Source of the DNA: Streptomyces bottropensis ATCC 25435
GTDB taxonomy: Bacteria; Actinomycetota; Actinomycetes; Streptomycetales; Streptomycetaceae
Assembly: GCF_000383595.1 (NCBI RefSeq)
Contig: NZ_KB911581.1
Span: 8,143,519 to 8,207,518 of the forward strand
Direction of reading: 5' to 3'
Length of the DNA stretch: 64,000 bases
In this document: in pieces, positions 34,906 to 43,418 of the stretch
How the letters are laid out: each line of letters begins with the position of its first letter
Position numbering within the stretch: position 1 is the stretch's first letter
Notes under the pieces: generated by a model
What the model was told of the DNA's origin: nothing
Databases searched by the model: none
What the model saw: only the letters and a program-made list of their open reading frames with translations
Program-made: the position numbers and the translations under genes

Positions 34906-35382
34906 ATGATTATCCGCCCCATGCCCTTCGATCACCCCGACGCCGTCAAGCTGAACGACGAGGTACAGGCCGAGTACAGCGTCCGCTACGGCGACGACGG
35001 CGACGCCACCCACATGGACCCGGCACACTTCCTGCCACCGAGGGGCCTGTACCTGATCGCCTACGACCCGCACGGCAGACCCCTTGCCACGGGCGGCTGG
35101 CGCAGCCAGGACACCAACGACGAGGGCAACCTGGACGGCGACGCCGAGATCAAGCGGATGTACGTCACCCCCGAAGCACGCGGTCTGGGCCTGGCCCGCC
35201 GCATGCTCGCCGCGCTGGAGTCCGACGCCCGCGCCGCCGGCCGCACCCGCATGGTCCTCGAAACCGGCACCAAGCAGCCCGAGGCCGTCTCCCTCTACAC
35301 CTCCAGCGGCTACGAGCCCTGCGCGAAGTTCGGCTACTACCGCTTCCACGACCTGAGCCTGTGCTTCGCGAAGGACCTCTGA
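34906..35382 (+). CDS. GNAT-family N-acetyltransferase
   Basis: A 158-residue acetyltransferase. The acetyl-CoA site is in AEIKRMYVTPEARGLGLARRMLAALE (R-G-L-G-L-A core), and the last strand is in SLYTSSGYEPCAKFGYYRFH. The ATG at 34906 has GCAGGG just before it; an ATG three codons upstream is also possible. The start region contains the inverted repeat TGCAT-N9-ATGCA (about 34882-34900). The acceptor is unknown. Confidence 0.9.
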   Translation: MIIRPMPFDHPDAVKLNDEVQAEYSVRYGDDGDATHMDPAHFLPPRGLYLIAYDPHGRPLATGGWRSQDTNDEGNLDGDAEIKRMYVTPEARGLGLARRMLAALESDARAAGRTRMVLETGTKQPEAVSLYTSSGYEPCAKFGYYRFHDLSLCFAKDL

Positions 35383-35598
35383 CACGCGGGGAAAGCGGCC
35401 CGCGCGGGGCCGAGCTCCAAGGCACCGCCGAGCGTGGCGGACCGCACAGGGTCGGCAAGGGGCCCACCGGCCGCCTCGCCCCGCCCCACACCTGTCCCCT
35501 TCGTCCGGCCGGCTCGGGCAAGCGGCGGCATCGGAATGTGGACGAAGTGCGGGAGGCGAGGGTGTGAACGACGGTGCGCGGGGTCGAAACCGTCCCGG

Positions 35599-36276
35599 TC
35601 AGAGTGTCGTGGTTCCGTCGGCTCCGCCTTCGAGTTGGTTCAGCCAGGTGTCGAGATGCGGGCAGACGGCACGCAGGGCGTCGAGGCCGAGCAGATCCAC
35701 AGCGTCGGGCCCGTCCACGACCTTGTTGTAGCGGGGGTAGTCCCGCAGGATCCGTTTCGACGGAGCCGTCCGGGGACTGTCGTTGACCCGCTCGGGACCT
35801 CCGGCCGTGGCCACTTGGGCACGCAGGACATCACCGAGGCCGGGCAACTGGACCAGCTCGGACAGCTCGCCCGCCGCAGCGAGCACCCATGCCTCCGTCT
35901 CGTGCAGGGCGAGAAACGGCAGGAACCGACGGTGATCGATGCCCCGCCCCATGGCGTCCTCGACGTGGCACACCCTGGCGTACGGATCACCGGTCGGGGC
36001 ATCGGCGAGGCCCGGGGTGTCCGCAGGCAACCCGTACAGGTCGAACATGGTGGTCACCATGTCGAGAGCCGTGTTCTGCAGCAGCCGACGGATCTCGCGC
36101 TCGATCGCGGTCCACTTGCCGACCCCTCCCTTGTCGTGCGGCCGTCCGGCAGCCCGCCGAGTCGCGAGGATGACGGGAGTGATCCAGATGTCCCGCTTGA
36201 CCAGTTCGGGCTGGAACACCAGCTCCACCATGCGTTCCTCTGTCTGGCCCTCCACCAGTACATGCACGTGACGCAT
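35599..36276 (-). CDS. DUF4276-family protein, TOPRIM-like partner of an ATPase
   Basis: A 225-residue protein recognised as DUF4276 by its opening RHVHVLVEGQTEERMVELVF, with a conserved Glu in a TOPRIM-like position, then TTMFDLYGLPADTPG and LALHETEAWVLA. TOPRIM-like members are thought to be metal-dependent nucleases or primase-like enzymes. The gene starts 9 bases after the stop of an AAA ATPase, with GGTGAG as ribosome site. DUF4276 genes are often paired with such ATPases, resembling an OLD-family nuclease split into two proteins. A role in phage or plasmid defence is plausible but inferred. Confidence 0.8.
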   Translation of the reverse strand: MRHVHVLVEGQTEERMVELVFQPELVKRDIWITPVILATRRAAGRPHDKGGVGKWTAIEREIRRLLQNTALDMVTTMFDLYGLPADTPGLADAPTGDPYARVCHVEDAMGRGIDHRRFLPFLALHETEAWVLAAAGELSELVQLPGLGDVLRAQVATAGGPERVNDSPRTAPSKRILRDYPRYNKVVDGPDAVDLLGLDALRAVCPHLDTWLNQLEGGADGTTTL

Positions 36277-36285
36277 AGCCGTGTC

Positions 36286-37413
36286 TCACCGCTCCCGTTC
36301 CGGCCGGGGACGACCGCCCAGCAGGTTCTTCAGCCACAGGTCGCCGAGCGAGTAGTCGTCGAGCCACGCCGTCAGCACCTCCTGGTCCGGCCGCTGAAGC
36401 ACGGTCGAGCCGTCCACGCGCTCCACGACGACGAGTTCGTCGAGTTCGAACTGGTCGAGCAGGGTGACCGACTGGGTAGCGGCCAGAACCTGGCTGCGGG
36501 TGGATGCAGAGCGGAACAACTCCGCCAGAACGGTGAGGGCGAACGGATGCAGGCCCAGTTCAGGCTCGTCCAGCACGAGCATTGCCGGTGGGCGTGGCTG
36601 GAGCAACAGCGTGGCCAGACAGACGAAACGCAGGGTGCCGTCGGACAGCGCGTCAGCGGGGAAGACGGTCTCGGACCCGGTCTGCGTCCACCGGAGCGGC
36701 ACCCGTTTCGCCGTGTCCTCGGTGAGGACGAAATCCCGGAAGAACGGCGCCACGGAACGAACCGTACGCACGATCTTCTGGTAGTCGGCAGGGGACTCCT
36801 CCCGCAGACGCAGCAGGCAGGCGGCGAGATTGCGTGCGTCCGGGTGCAGGGCTTCCGAGTCGGACGCGTAGCCCGGCTGCTTCACCGGAGCGCCGGGGGT
36901 CGTGTCGTGGAAGTGATAGACACGGCAGCCACGCAGTATGTCCATGGTGTGCCGTGCCACACCGCCCGCCCCACCGGGCCCTGTGTCGGCTACCTCGGCA
37001 AGCCTTGACTCACTGTGGCCGGGCCCGATCTCCTGGCGCATCGGCTGCGGGTAGCGACGGGTGTCATGGAACTCCACCACTTCACGAGCGAAGACAAGCT
37101 CTCCCCGCCGTGAGGGGACCAGGTACGCCTCGTAGGCATTGACCAGGTCACCGTCGTCCGCCTCCACCCGCAGTCCGATCCCGGCGGTTCCCTTGGCCTC
37201 GTCGTGCATCATCGCGGCAGCGCCGCCCCGCAGAGCGACCTCCATGGCCAGTTCTTCGTCGGAGATACGGCCGAGCAACTCCACCGCCTCGATGAAGTTG
37301 CTCTTGCCCGCGCCGTTGGGACCGACTAGTACCGTGACCGGGCCCAGGTCCAGCTCGACCTTGCTGATCGACTTGTAGCCGCTGACGGTGATGCGCCGAA
37401 CCTTGCGTGACAT
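36286..37413 (-). CDS. AAA (ABC-type/OLD-like) ATPase paired with DUF4276
   Basis: A 375-residue SMC/ABC-like ATPase. VGPNGAGKSNF is Walker A near the N-terminus, LSDGTLRFVCLATLLL the signature, MLVLDEPELGLHP Walker B, and ATQSVTLLDQF the switch region. There is no coiled coil of Rad50 length. TAGATT on the minus strand (37421-37426) lies 7 bases before ATG 37413, the spacing of a leaderless transcript. An ATG two codons earlier would then fall before the transcript start. The next gene encodes a DUF4276 TOPRIM-like protein, and the two probably form one complex. Confidence 0.87.
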   Translation of the reverse strand: MSRKVRRITVSGYKSISKVELDLGPVTVLVGPNGAGKSNFIEAVELLGRISDEELAMEVALRGGAAAMMHDEAKGTAGIGLRVEADDGDLVNAYEAYLVPSRRGELVFAREVVEFHDTRRYPQPMRQEIGPGHSESRLAEVADTGPGGAGGVARHTMDILRGCRVYHFHDTTPGAPVKQPGYASDSEALHPDARNLAACLLRLREESPADYQKIVRTVRSVAPFFRDFVLTEDTAKRVPLRWTQTGSETVFPADALSDGTLRFVCLATLLLQPRPPAMLVLDEPELGLHPFALTVLAELFRSASTRSQVLAATQSVTLLDQFELDELVVVERVDGSTVLQRPDQEVLTAWLDDYSLGDLWLKNLLGGRPRPERER

Positions 37414-37420
37414 GGTCATC

Positions 37421-37426
37421 AATCTA
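37421..37426 (-). promoter_or_regulatory. -10 element for a leaderless transcript
   Basis: TAGATT followed by 7 bases and ATG at 37413 on the minus strand. No ribosome binding site precedes that ATG. The -35 region is weak. Confidence 0.45.
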
Positions 37427-37598
37427 TCGACGATGACACCCGGCCGGTGGTGCCCGGCCGGTCGCGCTCGGGCTGTGGTCGATCACGCGTGGGTGCGTCG
37501 CGCCGGGCACCCCCTACTCCGGCCATGCCACGGTGCGATGCCGGGCGGCTGGGAGTGGCCACGAGTGCCTGCGGCTGCCCGCGAGGTGTTCGAGCGGG

Positions 37599-39188
37599 TC
37601 ACCCGGCGGCGTCGCCGTCGAGGTCGAGGCGGATCAGGGCCAGCGCCTCGGCGATCTCGACGGTCATCTCGTCGTCGGGACCGAACACCATGCACATGTC
37701 CTGATGGAGCGGTTCGAGGATGCGCCGGGCTTCGACGGCCCGGCCCTGGGCGAGCAGCAGCATCCCGATGTTGTGCCGCAGCTCCACCGCTTCCTCGCTC
37801 ACGTCGCTGTCGACGGCCCGCACGACGTTCAGCACGCCCTGGAGCGCGGCGAGCGCGTCGGTGACCTGGCCGAGTTCGGCGCGGCACCGGGCCGCCTGCG
37901 CGCGGCAGGCGCGGGCCTGCTCGCCGGTGGGCCCGGCGATGCGGGCGTACGCGTCGGCGAGGGCGTCGAACTCCGGCAGGGCGGCCCGGTAGTCGCCGCC
38001 GAGGAGACGAATCGCCGCCCGCTGGCGGCGCAGTCCCAGAACCTGCTTGCTCTCGGAGCCGAGGGCGAGGGCGGCGGGTTCGATGACCTCGCCGAGCACC
38101 TCGGCGGCCTGCGCGAACCGCTCCTCCTCCAGCAGGGCGTCGGAGCGGGCGTACGCCTCCTTGATGGCCTCGCTCAGCCGGGCGGGGACAGGCAACGGCT
38201 GGGCCGCCGGGAGGACGGCCGTGGGCGGCACACCACCGGGGGCGGGCGCCTGGGCGCGGGCGCGGGGCGCGAAGGGGCGACGGAACACGCCCGTCGGGTC
38301 GGGCGCGCCGGCCGGCCCGGCATCGGCCGTGCCGGGCTCCTGGCCCGGCGGCGGCAGGAACGGCAGCAGCCGCGCGTACACCTCCTGTGTGTCGGCGGGC
38401 CGCGCCTCGGGCGCCTTGCGCAGCAGGTGCAGGACCAGCTCCTCCAGCGCCTCGGGGACGTCGGGCCGCAGCTGTCGCAGCGGGCTGGGGGCGGCGTTGA
38501 CGTGCCGGTACATCAGCAAGTACTCGCTCTCCGCCTCGAACACGAGGCGCCCGCAGAGGAGTTCGTGCAGCACACAGCCGAGCGCATACAGGTCGGTCTG
38601 CGGGGTGATGCGTCCGCCGCGGACCTGCTCGGGCGACATGTACTGGTGGGTGCCGATGGGGCTGCCGGTGGCGGTCAGCTTGGTGACGTCGGTGCGCAGG
38701 ATCGCCGCGATACCGAAGTCGAGGACCTTCACGGTGCCGTCGCGGGCGACGAGGATGTTGCCCGGCTTGAGGTCCCGGTGGATCACCGGCACGTCGTGCG
38801 CGTACGACAGCACGGTCGCGACCTGCGCGGCGACGGCGGCCGCCCAGCTGACCGGCAGCGGCCGGCCGGGATCGAGGTAGGCGGACAGCGGTACGCCGTC
38901 GACGAGCTCCATCACCAGGAACAGCCGCTCGTGCGACGCGTCGAGCACCGCGTCGTACACCTGGGGCACACCGGGGTGCTGGATACGCGCGGTGATGCGG
39001 GCCTCGCGACGGAACCGCTTGGCGAACTCCTCGGCCAGCTCCGGGGAGGTGACCGACGCCTGCCGGATGAGCTTCACGGCGACGGGCCGGTCGAGCACGG
39101 CGTCGTAGCCGCGCCACACGTCGCCCATGCCGCCGTGGCTCAGCTCCTCCAGGAGTTCGTAACGGTCGGAGATCGCCTCCTGCGGCAC
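37599..39188 (-). CDS. Ser/Thr protein kinase with C-terminal helical repeats
   Basis: A 529-residue cytoplasmic kinase. The glycine loop LSHGGMGDVW precedes Lys39 (VAVKLI). The catalytic loop HRDLKPGN starts at 137 and DFG is at 157-159. TGSPIGTHQYMSPEQ is the activation segment. The kinase domain ends near residue 270. A Pro/Ala linker follows, then about 200 residues of TPR-like helices (ALLEEERFAQAAEVLGEVIE; AVELRHNIGMLLLAQGRAVE). No transmembrane segment or PASTA repeats are present. The substrate is unknown. GTG 39188 has GGGGGC upstream. It lies among putative defence genes, where kinases can act as signalling parts. Confidence 0.93.
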   Translation of the reverse strand: MPQEAISDRYELLEELSHGGMGDVWRGYDAVLDRPVAVKLIRQASVTSPELAEEFAKRFRREARITARIQHPGVPQVYDAVLDASHERLFLVMELVDGVPLSAYLDPGRPLPVSWAAAVAAQVATVLSYAHDVPVIHRDLKPGNILVARDGTVKVLDFGIAAILRTDVTKLTATGSPIGTHQYMSPEQVRGGRITPQTDLYALGCVLHELLCGRLVFEAESEYLLMYRHVNAAPSPLRQLRPDVPEALEELVLHLLRKAPEARPADTQEVYARLLPFLPPPGQEPGTADAGPAGAPDPTGVFRRPFAPRARAQAPAPGGVPPTAVLPAAQPLPVPARLSEAIKEAYARSDALLEEERFAQAAEVLGEVIEPAALALGSESKQVLGLRRQRAAIRLLGGDYRAALPEFDALADAYARIAGPTGEQARACRAQAARCRAELGQVTDALAALQGVLNVVRAVDSDVSEEAVELRHNIGMLLLAQGRAVEARRILEPLHQDMCMVFGPDDEMTVEIAEALALIRLDLDGDAAG

Positions 39189-39308
39189 CTTGCCCCCGGT
39201 GTGCGTGATGAACAGTCACGGTCAGGGGTCAAGTGTGACCGCTGCGTCAGGATGCCGTCTAGCGGTCGCGGTGCGACAGGGGCAGGGCGCGCCGCTCAAA
39301 TGTCGGCG

Positions 39309-40160
39309 TCAGGGTGAGCGCAACGTTCGTCGTGCCGCGCTGACGAGGTTCTGGGCGTCAGCGCCGTACACGGCGGACTCCCGGAGCGTCTTCCAGGTCC
39401 GCAGGTACGTTTCCACGCTGGCTGCGTCGTCGATCCACAACTCCGCGTGCCAGTTCTCGACGATCACCTGACGGTCGTCGTAGATCCAGAATGCGGTCGC
39501 CGGGGGAATCTTGAGCGAGGCGGACAGCGGGATGATCCCCAGTTCGACCGTGTCCAGACCGATGGCTCCTGAGAGACGGTCGAGCTGGGCCGCAAGCACC
39601 GACGGTGGACAGATCAAGGCGTGAAGGGCGGCCTCCCACAGGAGGAGGCGGAAGTGTTTCGAGGAGTCGTACAGCGCTTCTTGCCGCTTCATGCGGGACC
39701 GGACTGCTTCCTCGGTGTCCCGTGGCGATCGTTGTAGCTCCGCGTATCTCGTGAAGATCGACCGTGCGTAGTCCGGAGTCTGGAGAATTCCGAAGATCAT
39801 GGAGGACTCCCAGCCGCGGAACACCGAGGCGTCGGCATGAGCGCTCAGGTGGGTGTCCTGGACCGCCTTGTGCCCCGAGGCCAGCTGACGCCGCCATGAC
39901 CTGATGTGGGACTCGAAGCCCCTCAGGCGTGCGACCAGCTCGTCGTACGCCTCCGGCTGACCGGTTGCCTCCGCCCAGTTGCGCAGGTCATCGGGCGTCG
40001 GGGTCTGCCTGCCGTTCTCCAGCCTGCTGACCTTGGACTTGTTCCACCCGTACTGCTCGGCGAGCTCAGCACCGGTGAGCCGGCCTCCAGGGGCGGAAAG
40101 TCGGAGTTCACGCAGCCGTACTCCGAGTGCTTGCCGTGCCTGCTGGTAGTCCGTGCTCAC
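39309..40160 (-). CDS. XRE-family regulator with DUF5753 (Scr1/WhiJ-like)
   Basis: A 283-residue protein. The N-terminal helix-turn-helix is LTGAELAEQYGWNKSKVSRLE, and a C-terminal DUF5753 domain begins near ESSMIFGILQTPDYAR. Members are abundant in Streptomyces and usually sit beside a small DUF397 or DUF6879 partner; some affect development or antibiotic production. GTG 40160 follows GAGGCAGG. It is immediately downstream of the DUF6879 gene on the same strand (15 bases), so the two are likely one transcript and one regulatory pair. Confidence 0.92.
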   Translation of the reverse strand: MSTDYQQARQALGVRLRELRLSAPGGRLTGAELAEQYGWNKSKVSRLENGRQTPTPDDLRNWAEATGQPEAYDELVARLRGFESHIRSWRRQLASGHKAVQDTHLSAHADASVFRGWESSMIFGILQTPDYARSIFTRYAELQRSPRDTEEAVRSRMKRQEALYDSSKHFRLLLWEAALHALICPPSVLAAQLDRLSGAIGLDTVELGIIPLSASLKIPPATAFWIYDDRQVIVENWHAELWIDDAASVETYLRTWKTLRESAVYGADAQNLVSAARRTLRSP

Positions 40161-40175
40161 CGATACGCACCTGCC

Positions 40176-40934
40176 TCAGTCCTCCTTCGCGGTCAGCTGT
40201 GCCGCGAACTCCTCGTACGGGCGGGCATGATGCAGCGCAGCGTCGCGCACCATGGCGTACCGGAGCACCGCAGCAGGCTGCGTGATCAACTCGACGCCGA
40301 CCAGGTTGTCGGCGTCATCGAACTTGAGCAGCGCGACCAGCCGGGAGTCGAAAATCCAGAAATCCTCGGAGGGCAGGCCAAGGCGGTCGGCATCTTCTCG
40401 CCACAGATTGAGGATCCTCTCTCCGACAGCACTGTTACGGCGTGCGTTGTCGAGCAGATAGAGCTGGCCGGCCGTGGGCGGGTTGTCGACGATACGGACA
40501 CGCTCGAACCGCTTGCCGAGAGCCACCTGCTCGCGGCGCTCCGCGCACCATTCCGCGTCGGCTCCCTCCCAGTTGACGGACTCGCCCCGCATGAACTGGG
40601 CGTAGGTGCTGGTGAGCTCGTCCGACGCGTAGCGGCGGCGCGTCTCCAGGCGCCACGCCGTGTGCTCGAACTGTGTGAAGAGCCGGTCGAACTCGTCCAG
40701 CCCGATCACGGTGGCCACGTGGACGGCCTCCTTCGGTCCGAAGTCGACCAACAGTTCGCGAGGCACCACGATGGGCACCTCGCTCTCGTTGAGGTGCCGG
40801 AGCTGGGCGATGTCGTCGGGGTCGGTGAGCGCCGGGCCGTGCACGATGACCTCGCCTGTGTCGAGATCTTCGTGAAGGGACGGGCATCCGTTGACTCCGC
40901 TGCCCGTGCCGTTGAAACGCAGCCGACGTGGCAT
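40176..40934 (-). CDS. DUF6879-like protein, partner of the XRE-DUF5753 regulator
   Basis: A 252-residue soluble protein. The first 75 residues (PSLHEDLDTGEVIVHGPALT) look like a separate small domain. Residues about 80-250 resemble DUF6879: FDRLFTQFEHTAWRLETRRRY, FERVRIVDNPPT and EDFWIFDSRLVALLKFD. DUF6879 proteins typically pair with XRE-DUF5753 regulators as here. ATG 40934 has GGGAAGGA upstream. No enzymatic motif is evident. The family call is moderately secure; the N-terminal domain is not recognised. Confidence 0.68.
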   Translation of the reverse strand: MPRRLRFNGTGSGVNGCPSLHEDLDTGEVIVHGPALTDPDDIAQLRHLNESEVPIVVPRELLVDFGPKEAVHVATVIGLDEFDRLFTQFEHTAWRLETRRRYASDELTSTYAQFMRGESVNWEGADAEWCAERREQVALGKRFERVRIVDNPPTAGQLYLLDNARRNSAVGERILNLWREDADRLGLPSEDFWIFDSRLVALLKFDDADNLVGVELITQPAAVLRYAMVRDAALHHARPYEEFAAQLTAKED

Positions 40935-41266
40935 GATCACGTCCTTCCCTCGGGGACTGATCTCCCAAGCCTCCACGAGACCAACGCCTCGTGTCCGAGC
41001 TTTGGTTGGCCTGAATCAGCAACCTTACGCAACTTCGCCCCGCGGCCGAGCAACTTCGCGCAACTTCTGTGGCACCTGACAACGCCCGTTCCCTACCGTC
41101 TCGTTCATGGCTGGAGCACACCTACGCCCGGTCCAGCCCGGTCACCCGTAGCCCTCGCTGGAACGGGATCCGCAAGACGCCCGCGCCGCGCTCCCAGCCC
41201 GAACAGGCTGACGGGCGGAACGGGCTCGGACCTGCACGGCACGACCTGCCTCCGAAGGAGTAGTCC
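40935..41266. promoter_or_regulatory. Divergent promoter region with GCAACTTC repeats
   Basis: The gap contains three direct copies of GCAACTTC at 41029, 41050 and 41060, spaced 21 and 10 bases (whole helical turns), plus a related GCAACCTT at 41019. They may be sites for the adjacent XRE regulator. TACCGT (41093-41098) lies 8 bases before an ATG at 41107 that opens a 14-codon frame (MAGAHLRPVQPGHP). This could be a leaderless short peptide or a chance frame. No larger gene is supported. Confidence 0.45.
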
Positions 41267-41767
41267 ATGACCGTCACGCTCGACCGACCCACGAGCACCC
41301 GCACACGGGACCCGAAGAAACTCCTCAACGCCGTCCAGCCTCACGTCAAACACCTGACGATCAACGTGCTGGACAGCGGCATGACCCTCTGGGACCGCGA
41401 GGTCGCCCTGCTGCTGCGCGATCACACGATGGTCCGCGACATGGCCGAGCGCATCCTCGGCGACGCCGTCATGTACACCATCGGCTGCATGGAGCACCCC
41501 GAGGTCCACCTGGGCGTCGGCAAGCTCGTCGACATCGGCGTTCACCAGCTCATCCTCGACACGCCCGTGTGGTGGGCCCTCTGCGACGCGTACAACGAGG
41601 GCCACTACAAGCACCACGCCCCCTTCATCGAGCGCCGCAGCGACGGCCTGTGCCTGCGCACTGCGGACTTCCTGAAGTCCATCGGCTTCGACGTCGACGA
41701 GGAGCTGTGGGCCATCGACGGCACGGACTGCTCGCCGTGCGACAACAAGGTCCCCGACAGCCACTGA
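41267..41767 (+). CDS. Hypothetical protein beside the XRE/DUF6879 pair
   Basis: A 166-residue soluble protein, starting MTVTLDRPTSTRTRDPKKLL with GAAGGAG as ribosome site. The body has VQPHVKHLTINVLDSGMTLWD and VWWALCDAYNEGHYKHHAPF and ends CSPCDNKVPDSH. Several Cys and His residues could bind metal. I do not recognise the family. Its position, divergent from an XRE-DUF5753/DUF6879 pair and followed by a methyltransferase, suggests it belongs to the same regulatory cassette. It is followed by a strong hairpin. Confidence 0.75.
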   Translation: MTVTLDRPTSTRTRDPKKLLNAVQPHVKHLTINVLDSGMTLWDREVALLLRDHTMVRDMAERILGDAVMYTIGCMEHPEVHLGVGKLVDIGVHQLILDTPVWWALCDAYNEGHYKHHAPFIERRSDGLCLRTADFLKSIGFDVDEELWAIDGTDCSPCDNKVPDSH

Positions 41768-41781
41768 ATGGCCCCTACCCT

Positions 41782-41816
41782 GGCCCCTGTCCTCGGCCCC
41801 CGGGAGGACAGGGGCC
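41782..41816 (+). terminator. Strong hairpin between the hypothetical gene and the methyltransferase
   Basis: GGCCCCTGTCCTC and GAGGACAGGGGCC form a 13-base perfect stem with a 9-base loop. It is 14 bases after the upstream stop and 23 bases before the TTG start of the methyltransferase. It could be a terminator or an attenuator limiting read-through. Confidence 0.8.
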
Positions 41817-41839
41817 GACCCTTGCGAAGAGGAATCGCC

Positions 41840-42496
41840 TTGCCCGCACAACACGACATCGCCGCCGAGACGGAGCTGTGGGACACCTACGCCGCTTCCG
41901 CCTTCAAGGACGACGCGGAGCCGAGCTTCTGCTGGACCCAGTACGCCGGTCACGGCCCCGGACCAGAGCTACTGGGTAACCCGCGTTCCGCCCTGGAGAT
42001 CGGCTGCGGCACCGGCCGCGCCCTCGCCTACCTCGCTGAACGCGGCATCACCGCTCGGGGCGTTGACCTGTCTCCCGTCATGGTCAGGAAGACCACTACG
42101 AAGTGGGCCGGGACCGGCGCGGAGTTCGTGTGCTCCGAGGTCCTGGAGTATCTGAGCGAGCACGAGGAGGTGTACGACGCGATCTACTCGATCTTCGGAG
42201 CCGTCTGGTTCACCGACCCGGGCCGTCTCCTCCCGCTCGTCCGACAGAGGCTCAGGCCCGGTGGCGTCATTGTCTTCTCCCAGCCTCCGGCCATCCCCGG
42301 CGCGTACGGTCCGCAGGGCATGTACAAGGGGGGCTTCGCCGGAAAGGCGATGTTCACCTACCGCTACAGCTACCGCCCGGCGGTATGGGAGCGCCTGCTC
42401 TCTCGGGCTGGGTTCCGCACAGCCGACGCCCGGATACTCGATGCCCCGCATCCCGGGCACATCGGAACGCTCCTCGTACGAGCAGTCGCACCGTGA
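41840..42496 (+). CDS. Class I SAM-dependent methyltransferase
   Basis: A 218-residue methyltransferase. Motif I is ALEIGCGTGRALAYLAERG, motif II GVDLSPVMV, and later motifs are EVYDAIYSIFGAVWFTDP and LRPGGVIVFSQPP. The substrate is unknown. TTG 41840 was chosen because GAAGAGGA lies about 6 bases upstream. The ATG at 41768 would place the strong hairpin inside the coding region and lacks a ribosome site. It lies downstream of the small protein of the XRE/DUF6879 cassette. Confidence 0.88.
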   Translation: MPAQHDIAAETELWDTYAASAFKDDAEPSFCWTQYAGHGPGPELLGNPRSALEIGCGTGRALAYLAERGITARGVDLSPVMVRKTTTKWAGTGAEFVCSEVLEYLSEHEEVYDAIYSIFGAVWFTDPGRLLPLVRQRLRPGGVIVFSQPPAIPGAYGPQGMYKGGFAGKAMFTYRYSYRPAVWERLLSRAGFRTADARILDAPHPGHIGTLLVRAVAP

Positions 42497-42682
42497 CCCT
42501 GGGCGGTGCATCGCGGTCTCATCCGAGAGCGAGGCGGGCAGCCGAGCGCCACGCGTGCGAGAAGCGTGACGACCGGATACGGACCTGAGGTCAAGGAGCA
42601 GCGGTGGAGGCGGGTCAGCGGCGCCCGGGACGAACCCCGGCACCGCTGATCCACCGGTCTCACGACGGAATGCCCTACGCCG

Positions 42683-42952
42683 TCACTCCCTGTCCCTGTC
42701 GGCTGCCATGATGCCGACGCATTCTTCGAGCGCGGCGTGCAACGGCGTGACGAAGGCGGCGAGTTCGGCGTCCGACGCCTTGCCCACCTCCAGTACGGCA
42801 CCGACGACCGTCACCAGGACGGCGGCGGCCTTCAGGGCGTGCGCGTCGGCCAGCTCCTCAAGACGGCCGCCGGGGCGCGTGACCGCCAGGGCCTCCTTGC
42901 CGGTGTCCGGGTCGAGGCCGAGACTGCGTAGACGCGGCGTACTCGTGCTCAT
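42683..42952 (-). CDS. Small protein of unknown function
   Basis: An 89-residue, mostly helical protein (LEELADAHALKAAAVLVTVV, then VTPLHAALEECVGIMAADRD). No recognised domain. ATG 42952 overlaps the stop of the upstream gene (ATGA), so the two are co-translated. It converges on the methyltransferase gene, leaving about 190 bases that hold only a weak long-range inverted repeat (CAGCGGTG at 42599, CACCGCTG at 42641). Confidence 0.65.
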   Translation of the reverse strand: MSTSTPRLRSLGLDPDTGKEALAVTRPGGRLEELADAHALKAAAVLVTVVGAVLEVGKASDAELAAFVTPLHAALEECVGIMAADRDRE

Positions 42953-43263
42953 ACGGCGACCTCCCACGGTACCGGAACGTAGTCCTGCCCCAGCGTCGCC
43001 AGGACCGCCGCCCGGCGCCGCTCGCGCTGAAGGCGGCGCCGGTCATGTTCGTCCCGCTCGCGTTCCCATTCGACGACGTACGGCCGGACCAGGGGCATGC
43101 CGTCGGCGGTGATGACGTCCTCCGGGTGCGGGCACGTGATCACGGACGGGGGCTCCGGAGCGGGCGGACAGGAGATGGGGGGCGGTGGCGGCGGCGCTGC
43201 GGCGCGATGGGCACCCCGGGCGGGCAGGAACAGGGCCAGAATCGCGGCCAGTAGGCTGCGCAT
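42949..43263 (-). CDS. Small Pro-rich protein with signal-like N-terminus
   Basis: A 104-residue protein. It starts MRSLLAAILALFLPARGAHR, a short hydrophobic segment that could be a membrane anchor. A poly-Pro stretch, a CPPAPEPPSVITCPHPED segment with two cysteines, and a highly charged Arg/Glu helix follow (ERERDEHDRRRLQRERRR). The function is unknown. It is the first gene of a two-gene unit, divergent from the GntR gene. Confidence 0.65.
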   Translation of the reverse strand: MRSLLAAILALFLPARGAHRAAAPPPPPPISCPPAPEPPSVITCPHPEDVITADGMPLVRPYVVEWERERDEHDRRRLQRERRRAAVLATLGQDYVPVPWEVAV

Positions 43264-43418
43264 AGGTCGACTCCCAATCAGTCGGCTCAGCCTCGGCATG
43301 GAAGCTCTCACCCTTCCAGCCGGGGCGTTTCTTTGGGCCATGGTATCGCCTTGTATCGATTCGTCGCGAGACGTATCTCAAAGAGCGTGCATCAGTCGGC
43401 TTGCCTAGCGTCAAGTCC

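Noticed and set aside
41768..41839. ATG 41768 as start of the methyltransferase
   Set aside because: It would put a 13-base-pair hairpin inside the coding region and has no ribosome site. TTG 41840 has GAAGAGGA at good distance.
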